This document shows positions 1 to 9,224 of a stretch of 64,000 bases of DNA, in pieces. Location: the NCBI RefSeq assembly GCF_014230305.1, contig NZ_JACLAU010000004.1, forward strand, positions 62,001 to 126,000, given 5' to 3'. The stretch comes from Novosphingobium aerophilum (GTDB taxonomy: Bacteria > Pseudomonadota > Alphaproteobacteria > Sphingomonadales > Sphingomonadaceae). A model generated the notes under the pieces. The model had not been told where the DNA came from, searched no databases, and worked only from the letters and a program-made list of their open reading frames with translations. How positions within the stretch are numbered: position 1 is the stretch's first letter; every line of letters begins with the position of its first letter. Position numbers and translations under genes: made by a program.

Positions 1-192
1 TACATGCCGGTCCATCGCGCCGAAATGATGGCCGAGGCCATCCGCCATGCCATCGCCGCGGCGCGGCCCGGCGACGTGGTGCTGCTTTCTCCGGCCTGCG
101 CCAGCTTTGACCAGTTCCGCGACTACGAGGCCCGCGGCGATGCCTTCCGCCAGATCGTGGCCGCCTTGCTGGAAGGGGACGGCACGCCATGA
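1..192 (+). CDS. murD: UDP-N-acetylmuramoylalanine--D-glutamate ligase, C-terminal end only
   Basis: Last 63 codons of MurD, the cytoplasmic ATP-dependent ligase that adds D-glutamate to UDP-MurNAc-L-Ala. The visible part holds the Mur-ligase C-terminal signature [16 protein letters not shown] followed by RGDAFRQIV, typical of the MurD C-terminal domain. The reading frame is open at the left edge, so the gene starts outside the window; the first visible ATG at position 4 is internal. The stop overlaps the ftsW start (ATGA), which is normal for a translationally coupled dcw cluster. The identity rests on this short but distinctive tail and on the synteny murD-ftsW-murG. Confidence 0.9.
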   Translation, partial: YMPVHRAEMMAEAIRHAIAAARPGDVVLLSPACASFDQFRDYEARGDAFRQIVAALLEGDGTP

Positions 193-1451
193 CCACCCCC
201 GGGTCCACCCTCAGCCCTCTGGCCCCGCTGGCCGCGCAGACCCCCTTCGTGCCCGGCACCGGCAGCGTCACCGGGTTGCGGCGGCGGCGCAACCGGCGGC
301 ACGATATCGGCGTGTGGTGGCGCGAGATCGACCGGGTCCTGCTGCTGCTGGTGCTGTCGCTGATGGCGATCGGCGCCGCTGCCGTGGCCGCTTCCTCGCC
401 GGCCAGCGCCCGGCGCCTGTCGACAGCGGCGGTCCGGCTGGACGATCTGCACTTTTTCGTGATCCACCTGCGCTGGCAGTTCGTCGGCCTGGTGGCGATG
501 GTCGTGGCCTCGGCGCTCCCGCGGGAGACGGCGCGGCGGGCCGGGATCCTGCTTGGCTTCGGCATGATCTTCGCTTTGATGCTGGTCCCGGTGATTGGCA
601 CCAACGTCAACGGGGCCAAGCGCTGGCTCAACCTCGGCGTGTCGCTGCAGCCGTCGGAATTCCTCAAGCCGGCCTATGCCATCGCCATGGCCTGGGTCCT
701 GTCCTGGCGGGTGCGTGATCCGAAGCTGCCGGTCGTCGCCATCACCGGGACCATCACCCTGCTGGTCGCGGCGCTGCTGATGATGCAGCCCGATTTCGGC
801 TCGACCGTGCTTTACGTCGGGGTCTGGTTCGTGCTGGTGCTGCTGTCCGGCCTGCCGATGAAGCGCATCGCGATGGCCTGTGGCGGCGGGATCGCGGGGA
901 TCGTCGCGACCTACTTCCTCTATGACAACGCCCGCCACCGGATCGACAGCTTCCTGGGCGGCGGCACCGCTTACGACCAGGTCGACCTGGCCTCGCGCAC
1001 GCTCAATGCCGGGGGCTGGACCGGGTCGGGTCTGTGGCTCGGCACGCGCAAGCTGGCCTTGCCCGAAGCTCACACCGACTACATCTTCTCGGTCATCGGC
1101 GAGGAGTTCGGGCTGCTGATCTGCGCGCTGATCGTGGTGCTCTACATGGCCCTGGTGGTGCGGGTGCTGCTGCGTCTGACCGACGAGGAGGACCTTTTCA
1201 CCGTGCTCGCCGCGACGGGCCTCACCGCCCAGTTGGGGGGCCAGGCCTTCATCAACATCCTGGTCAACCTGCGGCTGTTCCCGTCCAAGGGCATGACCCT
1301 GCCGCTGATCTCCTACGGCGGCTCGTCCACCATCGCCCTGTGCCTGGGGGTGGGGTTCCTGCTGGCCATCACCCGCCGCAATCCGTTCATCCAGCGCGAG
1401 CGTCTGACCCTGAGGGATGTAGGGCGGGACGCCGGAGTGTTTTCCCGATGA
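189..1451 (+). CDS. ftsW: Lipid II polymerase / division protein FtsW (SEDS family)
   Basis: Polytopic inner-membrane glycosyltransferase of the SEDS family that polymerises septal peptidoglycan together with its class B PBP. 420 aa, with about ten hydrophobic segments after a cytoplasmic N-terminus of about 55 residues rich in arginine. The family signature [13 protein letters not shown] lies at about residues 371-383, and the [16 protein letters not shown] segment at about residues 155-170 is typical of FtsW/RodA/SpoVE. Both ends overlap neighbours by four bases (murD and murG), so translation is coupled. The position in the dcw cluster makes FtsW rather than RodA the right call. Confidence 0.97.
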   Translation: MTTPGSTLSPLAPLAAQTPFVPGTGSVTGLRRRRNRRHDIGVWWREIDRVLLLLVLSLMAIGAAAVAASSPASARRLSTAAVRLDDLHFFVIHLRWQFVGLVAMVVASALPRETARRAGILLGFGMIFALMLVPVIGTNVNGAKRWLNLGVSLQPSEFLKPAYAIAMAWVLSWRVRDPKLPVVAITGTITLLVAALLMMQPDFGSTVLYVGVWFVLVLLSGLPMKRIAMACGGGIAGIVATYFLYDNARHRIDSFLGGGTAYDQVDLASRTLNAGGWTGSGLWLGTRKLALPEAHTDYIFSVIGEEFGLLICALIVVLYMALVVRVLLRLTDEEDLFTVLAATGLTAQLGGQAFINILVNLRLFPSKGMTLPLISYGGSSTIALCLGVGFLLAITRRNPFIQRERLTLRDVGRDAGVFSR

Positions 1452-2695
1452 CCGTCGTCAGCCGCCACTATGTCCTTGCGGCCGGAGGGACCGGCGGGCA
1501 CCTGATCCCCGCCTTCGCGCTGGCCACCGAACTGGTGAAGCGCGGCCATCATGTCGCGCTGGTGACCGACAGCCGCGGCGCCGCGATTCCCGGCAAGCCC
1601 GATTTCCTGCCCGCCCACGTCATCCCCGCCGGGCGGCTGGGCGGCAAGAACCCCCTGAACTGGCTGCGCGGACTGCGCGCGATCATGGAAGGGCGGCGCA
1701 TGGCGCTGCGCCTGTTCGAAAGCTTTCAGCCCAGCGCGGTGATCGGTTTCGGCGGCTATCCCGCCTTTCCGGCGGTGATCGCCGCGCACAAGGCCGGCCT
1801 GCCGACGATCATCCATGAACAGAACGCCGTGCTCGGGCGGGTCAACCGGTTCCTCGCCGACAAGGTCGACGCGATTGCCACGGCCTATCGCGAGATCGCG
1901 CGGCTCGATCCGAAGCACGAGGGCAAGGTCCACCTGGTCGGCAACCCGGTGCGCGAGGACGTGCTGGCCCTGCGTGAGCAGCCTTATCCGCCGTTCACCG
2001 AGGACGGCCTGCTGCGCGTGCTGGTGACCGGCGGCAGCCAGGGCGCGCGCGTCCTGTCCGAGGTCGTGCCCGATGGCCTGGCCATGCTCCAGCCCGCGCT
2101 GCGCACCCGTCTGCAGGTGACCCAGCAATGCCGCGCCGAGGATATCGACGCGGTGCGGCAGCGCTATGCCAGCCATGGCATCCCGGCCGAGCTGGCCACC
2201 TATTTCGAGGACATGGCCGAACGTCTGGCCGATGCCCATCTGTTCATCGGCCGCTCGGGCGCCTCGACCATCGCCGAACTGACCGCGGTGGGCCGCCCCG
2301 CGATCCTGATCCCGCTGCCGATCGCCACCGACGACCACCAGGCCGCCAACACGCGCGAGATGGTCGAGGCCGGCGGCGCGCGGGCGATCCGGCAGCCCAT
2401 GGCGACGGTGCCCAATCCGGCCAATTATGACGGTGACCGACGGAACCAGATGCTGCGCCAGCAGGCCGGACTGTTCCACGACATGGCAAAGGACATCTGC
2501 CGGCAGATCCAGGCGATCGCGCAGGATCCCCACAGCCTGGGCAATGCCGCTCATGCCGCGTGGAACTGCGGCTATCCCAATGCCACCAGCGACCTGGCCG
2601 ATCTGGTCGAGAGCTTCGGCGCCGCTCCGCTGATGGACGTGATCCGGATGGGGGGCGCTGCCCCGGCCGCGGCCGGGCGGGAGGCGACGGCGTGA
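1448..2695 (+). CDS. murG: UDP-GlcNAc:lipid I N-acetylglucosaminyltransferase MurG
   Basis: Peripheral membrane GT-B enzyme that adds GlcNAc to lipid I to make lipid II on the inner face of the cytoplasmic membrane. 415 aa with the chosen ATG, which overlaps the ftsW stop. The glycine-rich loop GGTGGHLIPA is at residues 13-22. A second glycine-rich loop (TGGSQGAR) lies mid-protein, and the UDP-GlcNAc site RSGASTIAEL follows. It is longer than E. coli MurG (355 aa); much of the excess is a C-terminal tail ending in an Ala-rich stretch. An upstream in-frame opening exists inside ftsW but carries no MurG homology. Confidence 0.97.
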   Translation: MTVVSRHYVLAAGGTGGHLIPAFALATELVKRGHHVALVTDSRGAAIPGKPDFLPAHVIPAGRLGGKNPLNWLRGLRAIMEGRRMALRLFESFQPSAVIGFGGYPAFPAVIAAHKAGLPTIIHEQNAVLGRVNRFLADKVDAIATAYREIARLDPKHEGKVHLVGNPVREDVLALREQPYPPFTEDGLLRVLVTGGSQGARVLSEVVPDGLAMLQPALRTRLQVTQQCRAEDIDAVRQRYASHGIPAELATYFEDMAERLADAHLFIGRSGASTIAELTAVGRPAILIPLPIATDDHQAANTREMVEAGGARAIRQPMATVPNPANYDGDRRNQMLRQQAGLFHDMAKDICRQIQAIAQDPHSLGNAAHAAWNCGYPNATSDLADLVESFGAAPLMDVIRMGGAAPAAAGREATA

Positions 2696-2723
2696 TGCGC
2701 ATGGGGCTGATGATCGCGTGCAG

Positions 2724-2802
2724 CCTTCGACAGGCTCAGGCTGAGCGGGCTTGGTTCCTAGTCTCTTCTCAACATCCGCTCGGCCTGAGCTTGTCGAAGG
2801 CC
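2724..2802. repeat. Paired inverted REP-like repeat in the murG-murC gap
   Basis: Two copies of a 27-base unit in opposite orientation, 2724-2750 (CCTTCGACAGGCTCAGGCTG...) and 2776-2802 (...CTGAGCTTGTCGAAGGCC), separated by 25 bases. The transcript could fold into a long hairpin. The same unit recurs near 17055, 48074 and 48192. The pair fills most of the 145-base gap that breaks the otherwise overlapping murG-murC junction. Confidence 0.85.
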
Positions 2803-2840
2803 ACGCACCACACCAGCCCAGCAGCCACCGGAGCAAACCA

Positions 2841-4259
2841 GTGAAAGGCGTCGGCACCGAAATCGGCACGATCCACTTCGTCGGCATCGGCGGGATCGGC
2901 ATGTCCGGGATCGCCGAGGTGATGAACAACCTGGGCTATACGGTGCAGGGATCGGACATCGCCGAGGGCTATGTGGTCGAGGGGCTGCGCAGCCGGGGGA
3001 TCAAGGTGATGATCGGCCATGCGGCGGAGAACCTGGGCGATGCCGCCGTCGTGGTCACCTCGACCGCGGTGAAGCGCGACAACCCCGAGGTGGTCGCCGC
3101 GCTGGAGAACCGCATTCCGGTGGTGCGCCGGGCCGAGATGCTGGCCGAGCTGATGCGGCTCAAGAACACGGTCGCCGTGGCCGGGACCCACGGCAAGACC
3201 ACCACCACCTCGATGGTCGCCTGCCTGCTCGACGCGGGCGGGGTCGATCCCACGGTGATCAACGGCGGGATCATCAATTCCTACGGCTCGAACGCCCGGC
3301 TCGGCGCCTCGGACTGGATGGTGGTCGAGGCCGACGAGAGCGACGGTTCGTTCCTGCGGCTCGACGGCACGATCGCCGTGGTGACCAACATCGATCCCGA
3401 GCATCTCGACCATTACGGGTCGTTCGACCGGGTCAAGGACTGCTTTGTCGAGTTCATCGAGAACGTGCCGTTCTATGGCGCGGCGGTGCTGTGCATCGAT
3501 CACCCGGAGGTCCAGGCGATCATCCCCAAGGTGCGTGATCGCCGCGTGGTGACCTACGGCTTCTCGGCCCAGGCCGACGTGCGCGGGGAAGGGGTGACGC
3601 CTTATCCCGGCGGCAACCGCTTCACCGCCGTGCTGCGCCAGCGCGACGGCTTGTTCCGCCGGATCGAGGACATCGAATTGCCCATGCCCGGGCGGCACAA
3701 CGTCCAGAACGCGCTCGCCGCGGTGGCCGTGGCGGTGGAGATGGGGGTGTCGGACGATCTGATCCGCACCGGCTTCGGCAAGTTCGGCGGGGTCAAGCGG
3801 CGCTTCACCAAGGTGGGCGAGGTGGCCGTCGGCGCGGGCAGCGCGGTGGTGATCGACGACTATGGCCATCACCCGGTGGAAATCCGCGCCGTGCTTTCGG
3901 CCGCGCGGGAAGGGGCACGGGGGCGGGTCATCGCGGTGGTCCAGCCGCACCGCTTCACCCGGCTGCGCGATCACCTGGCCGATTTCCAGGGCGCCTTCAA
4001 CGATGCCGACGTGGTCTACGCCGCGCCGGTCTATCCGGCCGGCGAGCCGCCGATCGAGGGGATCGATTCCGCCACCCTGATCGACGGCGTCAAGGCCCGT
4101 GGGCATCGCGCCGCCTTCGTCATCGATGGACCGGCCGCGCTGGCCGACAGCCTGGCGCCAAGCCTGCAGGAAGGTGATATGGTGGTGTGCCTGGGTGCGG
4201 GCGACATCACCAAGTGGGCCGCCGGCCTGGCCGACGCGATCCGCGCCCGGAGGGCATGA
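2841..4259 (+). CDS. murC: UDP-N-acetylmuramate--L-alanine ligase MurC
   Basis: Cytoplasmic ATP-dependent ligase that starts the muramyl peptide. 472 aa from a GTG start ([19 protein letters not shown]); an earlier in-frame ATG at 2751 falls inside the upstream repeat and does not match the family, so GTG at 2841 is preferred. UDP-binding Rossmann motif [14 protein letters not shown] at about residues 13-26, P-loop GTHGKTTTT at residues 115-123, and the central-domain sequence [11 protein letters not shown]. Length matches the family. The repeat upstream means translation is not directly coupled to murG. Confidence 0.97.
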   Translation: MKGVGTEIGTIHFVGIGGIGMSGIAEVMNNLGYTVQGSDIAEGYVVEGLRSRGIKVMIGHAAENLGDAAVVVTSTAVKRDNPEVVAALENRIPVVRRAEMLAELMRLKNTVAVAGTHGKTTTTSMVACLLDAGGVDPTVINGGIINSYGSNARLGASDWMVVEADESDGSFLRLDGTIAVVTNIDPEHLDHYGSFDRVKDCFVEFIENVPFYGAAVLCIDHPEVQAIIPKVRDRRVVTYGFSAQADVRGEGVTPYPGGNRFTAVLRQRDGLFRRIEDIELPMPGRHNVQNALAAVAVAVEMGVSDDLIRTGFGKFGGVKRRFTKVGEVAVGAGSAVVIDDYGHHPVEIRAVLSAAREGARGRVIAVVQPHRFTRLRDHLADFQGAFNDADVVYAAPVYPAGEPPIEGIDSATLIDGVKARGHRAAFVIDGPAALADSLAPSLQEGDMVVCLGAGDITKWAAGLADAIRARRA

Positions 4260-4271
4260 CAGGAGACAGGC

Positions 4272-4505
4272 ATGACGAAAGGCATGTTCCCCAATCCGGC
4301 CGACTGGATGCGCCTGCTGGTCGATGCGCAGCAGGCGCAGATCGACGTGACCAAGACCATGGTCGACGCCGGGGCCGCGATGCTCGATCCGAGCAAGGCC
4401 GACGAAGCCGCGCGCAAGCTGGAGGAGGCTGGCAAGCAGGCGCTCGACGCCGCCGAGGCCCTGGCCCGCGCCCAGATCGAGTGGCTCAGCTTCTGGCGAT
4501 GCTGA
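4272..4505 (+). CDS. Small helical hypothetical protein between murC and murB
   Basis: 77-aa protein with a strong Shine-Dalgarno (AGGAGA) 12 bases after the murC stop; its 3' end overlaps the murB start by seven bases. The sequence is rich in Ala, Asp, Lys and Glu, predicted to be almost entirely amphipathic helix (KADEAARKLEEAGKQALDAAEALARAQIEWLSFW), with no signal peptide or membrane span. The pattern recalls short phasin-like or coiled-coil proteins, but no family is recognised. Placement and ribosome-binding site argue that it is translated with the murein precursor genes; function unknown. Confidence 0.6.
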   Translation: MTKGMFPNPADWMRLLVDAQQAQIDVTKTMVDAGAAMLDPSKADEAARKLEEAGKQALDAAEALARAQIEWLSFWRC

Positions 4506-5395
4506 CCGCGCCCCCGCTTCCCCAGGTGCGCGGCAAGTTGACCGCCGATGCGCCGCTGGCTCCGCTCGTCTGGTTCAAGGCGGGCGGCGCGGCGCAGTGG
4601 CTGTTCGAACCGCAGGATGCCGACGATCTGTCCGCCTTCCTGCGCGGGCTCGATCCGGCGGTGCCGGTCATGGCGCTGGGGCTGGGATCGAACCTGATCG
4701 TCCGCGACGGCGGCGTGCCGGGGGTGGTGGTGCGGCTGGGCAAGGCTTTCGCGAAGGTCGCGGCGGTTGATCCCCTCACGCTCGACTGCGGCGGCGGGGC
4801 CAGCGGCATCCTGGTCTCCTCCACCGCGCGGGACGCGGGGATCGCCGGGCTGGAGTTCCTCCGCTCGATCCCCGGCACGGTCGGCGGCTTCGTCCGCATG
4901 AACGGCGGCGCCTATGGCGGCGAGGTCAAGGACGTGCTGATCGACTGCGACGTGATCCTCCGCTCGGGTGAGCCGGTCACCCTGCCGGTGGCGGACCTGC
5001 ATTACACCTACCGCCATTCCGAACTGCCCGAGCAGGCGATCGTGGTCGCCGCCCGGTTCCGCGGCCGTCCGGGCGAGCCCGCGGCGATCCAGGCCGAGAT
5101 GGACCGCATCTCCGCCAGCCGCGAGGCCAGCCAGCCGCTGCGCAGCAAGACCGGCGGTAGCACCTTCAAGAACCCGCCCGGCGAAAAGGCCTGGGAACTG
5201 GTCGACCGCGCCGGCTGTCGCGGGCTGCAACTGGGCGGGGCGCAGGTCAGCGAGAAGCACACCAACTTCCTGATCAACACCGGCGAAGCGACCAGCGCCG
5301 AGATCGAGGCGCTGGGCGACGAGGTGCGGCGGCGGGTGAAGGCGCAGTCCGGCGTGGAGCTGGAGTGGGAAATTCAGAGAGTGGGGCGGCCATGA
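4499..5395 (+). CDS. murB: UDP-N-acetylenolpyruvoylglucosamine reductase MurB
   Basis: FAD-dependent cytoplasmic reductase converting UDP-GlcNAc-enolpyruvate to UDP-MurNAc. 298 aa from the ATG at 4499, which overlaps the preceding small ORF; an upstream open frame has no MurB homology. FAD-binding signatures GLGSNLIVRDGG and SIPGTVGGFVRMNGGAYGGE are present. The catalytic serine lies in GGSTFKNP at residue 221 (equivalent to E. coli Ser229), and the C-terminal substrate-binding region (SEKHTNFLINTG) is intact. It is a type II-like short MurB. It overlaps the next gene by ATGA. Confidence 0.97.
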   Translation: MLTAPPLPQVRGKLTADAPLAPLVWFKAGGAAQWLFEPQDADDLSAFLRGLDPAVPVMALGLGSNLIVRDGGVPGVVVRLGKAFAKVAAVDPLTLDCGGGASGILVSSTARDAGIAGLEFLRSIPGTVGGFVRMNGGAYGGEVKDVLIDCDVILRSGEPVTLPVADLHYTYRHSELPEQAIVVAARFRGRPGEPAAIQAEMDRISASREASQPLRSKTGGSTFKNPPGEKAWELVDRAGCRGLQLGGAQVSEKHTNFLINTGEATSAEIEALGDEVRRRVKAQSGVELEWEIQRVGRP

Positions 5396-5901
5396 TAGAC
5401 CACCCATTTGGTGAACCGATGACCGAGCGTCATGGTCAGGTGTTAGATCTGGTTACAGAGCACGGCTACTGCGCGATGCTGATATCAGATCCGGACAGCG
5501 ATGAGCCAGATTGGGGCTATTCGGTCGGATTTCCGAAGTCGCTCGGTCAGGGCGAGGTTATCGTGTTCGGTCTGTCCGATGACGTGCACCGCCACATGAT
5601 TTGCGAGGTCTTTGCCAAATGCCAGGGTGCGGGGCTGCGCCTGACCGATGGCGTCCGCATAGACGGGCTGCTGCAGGGCTTCGATGTCATTGCCCGCAAG
5701 GTTCATGTGAGCAACATCCACACCGATCATCTAAGATTCGCGATGTGGTGCAGTCTGTTCATGTGCCATCAGCCTCTGACCGAAGTCTATCAGCTGGTCT
5801 GGCCTTCCGCTGCCACCGGCCTCTTCCCGTGGGATTCCGGCTGCCACCCCGACGTGATCGCCCTCCAGCCCGCCCTCTACCAGCCGAGACTGAATTCATG
5901 A
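5392..5901 (+). CDS. DUF4262 family protein inserted in the dcw cluster
   Basis: 169 aa from ATG 5392, overlapping the murB stop, and ending with a four-base overlap onto ddl. It matches the DUF4262 pattern: an N-terminal H/Y-rich start, WGYSVGFPKSLGQGEVIVFGL at about residues 40-60, then a Cys/Met-rich second half. No signal peptide or transmembrane span. Base composition is visibly lower in GC, with AT-ending codons unlike its neighbours, which suggests a later arrival. DUF4262 proteins have no established biochemical role. The neat overlaps show it is co-translated with murB and ddl despite being foreign to the canonical cluster. Confidence 0.8.
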   Translation: MIDHPFGEPMTERHGQVLDLVTEHGYCAMLISDPDSDEPDWGYSVGFPKSLGQGEVIVFGLSDDVHRHMICEVFAKCQGAGLRLTDGVRIDGLLQGFDVIARKVHVSNIHTDHLRFAMWCSLFMCHQPLTEVYQLVWPSAATGLFPWDSGCHPDVIALQPALYQPRLNS

Positions 5902-6866
5902 CCCTCCCCAAGCTCCATGTCGCGGTTCTCATGGGTGGCTGGTCATCCGAGCGGCCGGTCTCGCTGATGAGCGGCGAGGGCGTGGCCAAGGCGCTCGAGG
6001 CGCGGGGCCACAGGGTCACGCGGATCGACATGGGCCGCGATGTCGCGCTGAAGCTGGCCGAGGCCGCTCCCGATGTGGTGTTCAACGCGCTCCACGGCGC
6101 GCCGGGCGAGGACGGCACGGTGCAGGGGCTGATGGACCTGATGGGGCTGACCTACACCCATTCGGGCCTCGCCACCTCGGTCATCGCGATCGACAAGGAG
6201 CTGACCAAGCAGGCGCTGGTCCCGCACGGCATCCCGATGCCCGGCGGGCGCATGGTCCACCGCGACGAGCTGTTCCAGCGCGATCCGCTGCCGCGCCCCT
6301 ATGTGCTGAAGCCGGTCAACGAGGGGTCCTCGGTCGGCGTGGCGATCGTCACCGAGGGGGGCAATTACGGCAATCCGATCGGGCGCGACGTCGCCGGGCC
6401 GTGGCAGCGCTTCGAGACGCTGCTGGCCGAACCCTTCATCCGCGGCAAGGAGCTGACCACCGCGGTGATCGGCGACCGCGCCCTGACCACCACCGAGCTG
6501 AAGCCCAAGACCGAGTTCTACGATTTCGATGCCAAGTACACCGATGGCATGACCGACCACATCTGCCCGGCCGAGATCCCGGACGCGGTGATGGAGGCCT
6601 GCAAGGACATCGCCCTGCGCGCGCACCGTCTGCTCGGCTGCAAGGGGACGAGCCGGTCCGATTTCCGCTGGGATGACGAACGCGGGGTGGAAGGGCTGTT
6701 CCTGCTCGAGGTCAACACCCAGCCCGGCATGACGCCGCTCAGCCTCGTGCCCGAACAGGCGCGGCATTGCGGGATGAGCTATGAGGATCTGGTCGAGGCG
6801 ATCGTCGCCGAGGCTCTGGCCGATGCCGCGGCCCGCGCGCCGCAGACGGAAGGGGTCCCGGCATGA
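5898..6866 (+). CDS. ddl: D-alanine--D-alanine ligase Ddl
   Basis: ATP-grasp ligase making the D-Ala-D-Ala dipeptide used by MurF. 322 aa from the ATG that overlaps the DUF4262 stop; the upstream open frame lacks homology. The N-terminal VLMGGWSSERPVSLMSG signature is at about residues 10-26, the ATP-binding stretch PYVLKPVNEGSSVGV lies mid-protein, and the Mg/ATP-binding loop LLEVNTQPGMTPLSLVPEQA is near the C-terminus. The serine, arginine and glutamate positions expected of D-Ala-D-Ala ligases are retained, with no sign of the D-Lac/D-Ser type changes. It overlaps ftsQ by four bases. Confidence 0.97.
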   Translation: MTLPKLHVAVLMGGWSSERPVSLMSGEGVAKALEARGHRVTRIDMGRDVALKLAEAAPDVVFNALHGAPGEDGTVQGLMDLMGLTYTHSGLATSVIAIDKELTKQALVPHGIPMPGGRMVHRDELFQRDPLPRPYVLKPVNEGSSVGVAIVTEGGNYGNPIGRDVAGPWQRFETLLAEPFIRGKELTTAVIGDRALTTTELKPKTEFYDFDAKYTDGMTDHICPAEIPDAVMEACKDIALRAHRLLGCKGTSRSDFRWDDERGVEGLFLLEVNTQPGMTPLSLVPEQARHCGMSYEDLVEAIVAEALADAAARAPQTEGVPA

Positions 6867-7927
6867 GCCAGACGATCCGGCGCAAGGCCTCCGGGGCGCG
6901 CAAGGCGGCGGCGCGGCAGGGCAAGGCCCGCAAGGTCAACGCGGCCCGCGCCCGCACCGGCTCCGCCTTCGATGCCGTGCTCGAGGCCCTGCCCTTCAGC
7001 GACGAGCAGCTTCACCGCATCTTCGTGGCGACGATCCTGGCGCTGGCGGCCATCGCCGCGTGGATTGTCGCGAGCATGGCCGGGCTGCCCGCGCTGGCCA
7101 GCCAGCAGTTCGCGGCGGTGGCCGCCGACGCAGGCTTCGCCGTGCACCGGGTCGACGTGCGCGGGGTCAATCACCTCAACGAGCTGAAGGTTTACGAAAA
7201 GGCTCTGGCCGAGCGCGACGCGGCCATGCCGCAGGTCGATCTCGAGCGGCTGCGGGCCGAGCTGTTGCAGTTGTCCTGGGTCGAGGACGCCCGCGTCTCG
7301 CGCCAACTGCCCGACACGCTGGTGATCGATATCGTCGAGCGCAAGCCCCACGCAGTACTGCGCAAGCCGGATCGCCTGGTGCTGATCGATGCCCAGGGTC
7401 ATGAGCTGGAGCCGGTGTCCTCCCGCGCGGCACGTGATCGGCTGGTGATCTCGGGGCCCGGCGCGGGCGCGCGGGTGGAGGACCTGACCGCGCTGCTCGA
7501 TGCCGCGCCCGCGCTCAAGCCGCAGGTGGCCGAGGCGGAATGGGTCGGCAACCGGCGCTGGAACCTGAAGTTCGGCACTGGCCAGGTGCTGGCCCTGCCC
7601 GAGGGCGAGAAGCAGTCGGCCGGGGCGCTGATCGCCTTCGCCCGGCTCGACGGGGTCAACCGCCTGCTGGGCGGCAAGGTTGCCGCCTTCGACATGCGCG
7701 CGCCTGACCGGATCTATCTGCGCGTTCCCGGCCGCACCGACGAGGAGGCCCGCGCCGCCGGCGCCGCCGCCGCGGCCAAGGCCCAGGCCGCGGCCGAGCG
7801 GGCCGATGCTGGCAGCGACGGGGTTAGCAGCGACGGAGTTGGCAGCGATGGGGCCGGGACGGGCAAGGCGACCAAGCCCGAGAAGGCGGCCGCCTCGGGC
7901 AGGGCAGGCCAGCGGGACAACACCTGA
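6863..7927 (+). CDS. ftsQ: Cell division protein FtsQ
   Basis: Bitopic inner-membrane divisome protein. 354 aa: a cytoplasmic N-terminus of about 55 residues very rich in Lys/Arg/Ala, one transmembrane helix (FVATILALAAIAAWIVASMAGL) at about residues 54-75, then a periplasmic POTRA domain beginning at FAVHRVDVRGVNHL and a beta domain containing WVEDARVSRQLPDTLVIDIVERKP. The C-terminal 65 residues are an Ala-rich helix followed by a short degenerate Gly-Ser-Asp-Gly repeat (near 7809-7858). It starts in a four-base overlap with ddl and is followed 16 bases later by ftsA. Confidence 0.95.
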   Translation: MSQTIRRKASGARKAAARQGKARKVNAARARTGSAFDAVLEALPFSDEQLHRIFVATILALAAIAAWIVASMAGLPALASQQFAAVAADAGFAVHRVDVRGVNHLNELKVYEKALAERDAAMPQVDLERLRAELLQLSWVEDARVSRQLPDTLVIDIVERKPHAVLRKPDRLVLIDAQGHELEPVSSRAARDRLVISGPGAGARVEDLTALLDAAPALKPQVAEAEWVGNRRWNLKFGTGQVLALPEGEKQSAGALIAFARLDGVNRLLGGKVAAFDMRAPDRIYLRVPGRTDEEARAAGAAAAAKAQAAAERADAGSDGVSSDGVGSDGAGTGKATKPEKAAASGRAGQRDNT

Positions 7928-7943
7928 TGCCTGGTGACCGTTC

Positions 7944-9224
7944 ATGACCGGCCCCCGGATCGACCGCGTCATCGGCGCGGTGAACCTCGGTTCATTCCGC
8001 GTCTCGGCCATGCTTGCGGGGATCACCGAGACCGGCGAGCTGATCGTCCTGGGATCGGCCCATCGCGCCGCCCAGGGTCTCAAGCGCGGCTTCGTCACCG
8101 ACATGACCGCGGCGACCTATGCCGTGCGCGACGCGATCGAACGGGCCGAGAAGATTGCCCAGACCAGCGTCGACACCGTGCTGATCGGCACGGCCGGGGC
8201 AGGGCTCGCCAGCCAGGTTGCCCATGTCGAGATCGACGTGTCCGGGCGGCGGATCGAACAGGACGACATCGATCACCTGCTCTTGGCCGGGCGCGACGTG
8301 ATCCAGCCGGACGGGCGGCTGGTGCTCCATGCCCAGCCCACCCATTACACGCTCGACGGCGCGCATGGGGTGGCCAATCCGCGCGGCCTCCATGCCGAGC
8401 GTCTCGGGGTCGACATCCACATCATGCTGGCCGACGGTGCCCCGGTCCGCAATCTGACCGAGGCGGTGCAGAACGCCCATCTCAAGGTGGAGGCGGTGGT
8501 CGGCTCGCCGGTCGCAGCGGGCCATGCCTGCCTCAACGCCGAGGAGCGCGATCTGGGCGTGGCCCTGGTGGAGTTCGGCGGAGACGTGACCAATGTCGCG
8601 GTCTACGCCGGGGGCATGCTGCTCGGCCTCGCCTCGATCCCGCTGGGTTCGGGCGACATCACCGACGCGATCGCCTCGGCCTTCGGCATCCGCCGCTTCC
8701 AGGCCGAGCGGCTGAAGTGCGTGAACGGATCGGCCCTCGCCAGTCCGTCCGACCATCGCGAGATGATCCCGGTCCATGGCCCCGGCGAAGAGCCGTCCGG
8801 TCCGCCCGCGCGCCATGCCGACGATGCGGGGCGCATCCCGCGGGCCGAACTGGTCTCAGTGATCACGGGGCAGCTCGGGCGGATCATGGAGGAGATCAAC
8901 CGTGCGCTGAAGGGGCTGGGCTTCACCGGTCAGCGCGGGCAGCAGGTGGTGTTCACCGGCGGCGGGGCCGAGCTGGTCGGGCTGGCCGATTTCGCCCAGT
9001 CGGCCCTGGGCAAGCCGGTGCGGATCGGGCGCCCGCCACAGCTGCGTGGCCTGCCCGAAACCCATGCCAAGCCGGGCTTCGCCACGCTGGTCGGGTTGGT
9101 GCTGCACGCCGCCAGCGAGCCGGTCGACATCCGCAAGATCGGGCCGCCGGGCCAGGCGGCCGACGGTAACGGGTGGTCCGGCCTGGTTGGCCGGATATAT
9201 CATGCCATTCTGGAGTATTTCTGA
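7944..9224 (+). CDS. ftsA: Cell division protein FtsA
   Basis: Actin-like ATPase that tethers FtsZ filaments to the membrane. 426 aa with actin-family nucleotide-binding segments: GAVNLGSFRVSAMLAG near the N-terminus (phosphate 1), ALVEFGGDVTNVAVYAGGML (phosphate 2, about residues 210-230) and FTGGGAELVGL (adenosine). The SHS2/1C domain lies between the first two. The C-terminus ends in a short hydrophobic/aromatic amphipathic tail (WSGLVGRIYHAILEYF), the expected membrane-targeting sequence. Sixteen bases downstream of ftsQ, followed by a 144-base gap before ftsZ. Confidence 0.96.
   Translation: MTGPRIDRVIGAVNLGSFRVSAMLAGITETGELIVLGSAHRAAQGLKRGFVTDMTAATYAVRDAIERAEKIAQTSVDTVLIGTAGAGLASQVAHVEIDVSGRRIEQDDIDHLLLAGRDVIQPDGRLVLHAQPTHYTLDGAHGVANPRGLHAERLGVDIHIMLADGAPVRNLTEAVQNAHLKVEAVVGSPVAAGHACLNAEERDLGVALVEFGGDVTNVAVYAGGMLLGLASIPLGSGDITDAIASAFGIRRFQAERLKCVNGSALASPSDHREMIPVHGPGEEPSGPPARHADDAGRIPRAELVSVITGQLGRIMEEINRALKGLGFTGQRGQQVVFTGGGAELVGLADFAQSALGKPVRIGRPPQLRGLPETHAKPGFATLVGLVLHAASEPVDIRKIGPPGQAADGNGWSGLVGRIYHAILEYF

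Noticed and set aside
1313-2929. 538-codon open frame on the minus strand opposite murG and murC
   Set aside because: High-GC antisense shadow: composition is Arg/His/Asp-rich, no family match, and murG/murC on the plus strand are certain.
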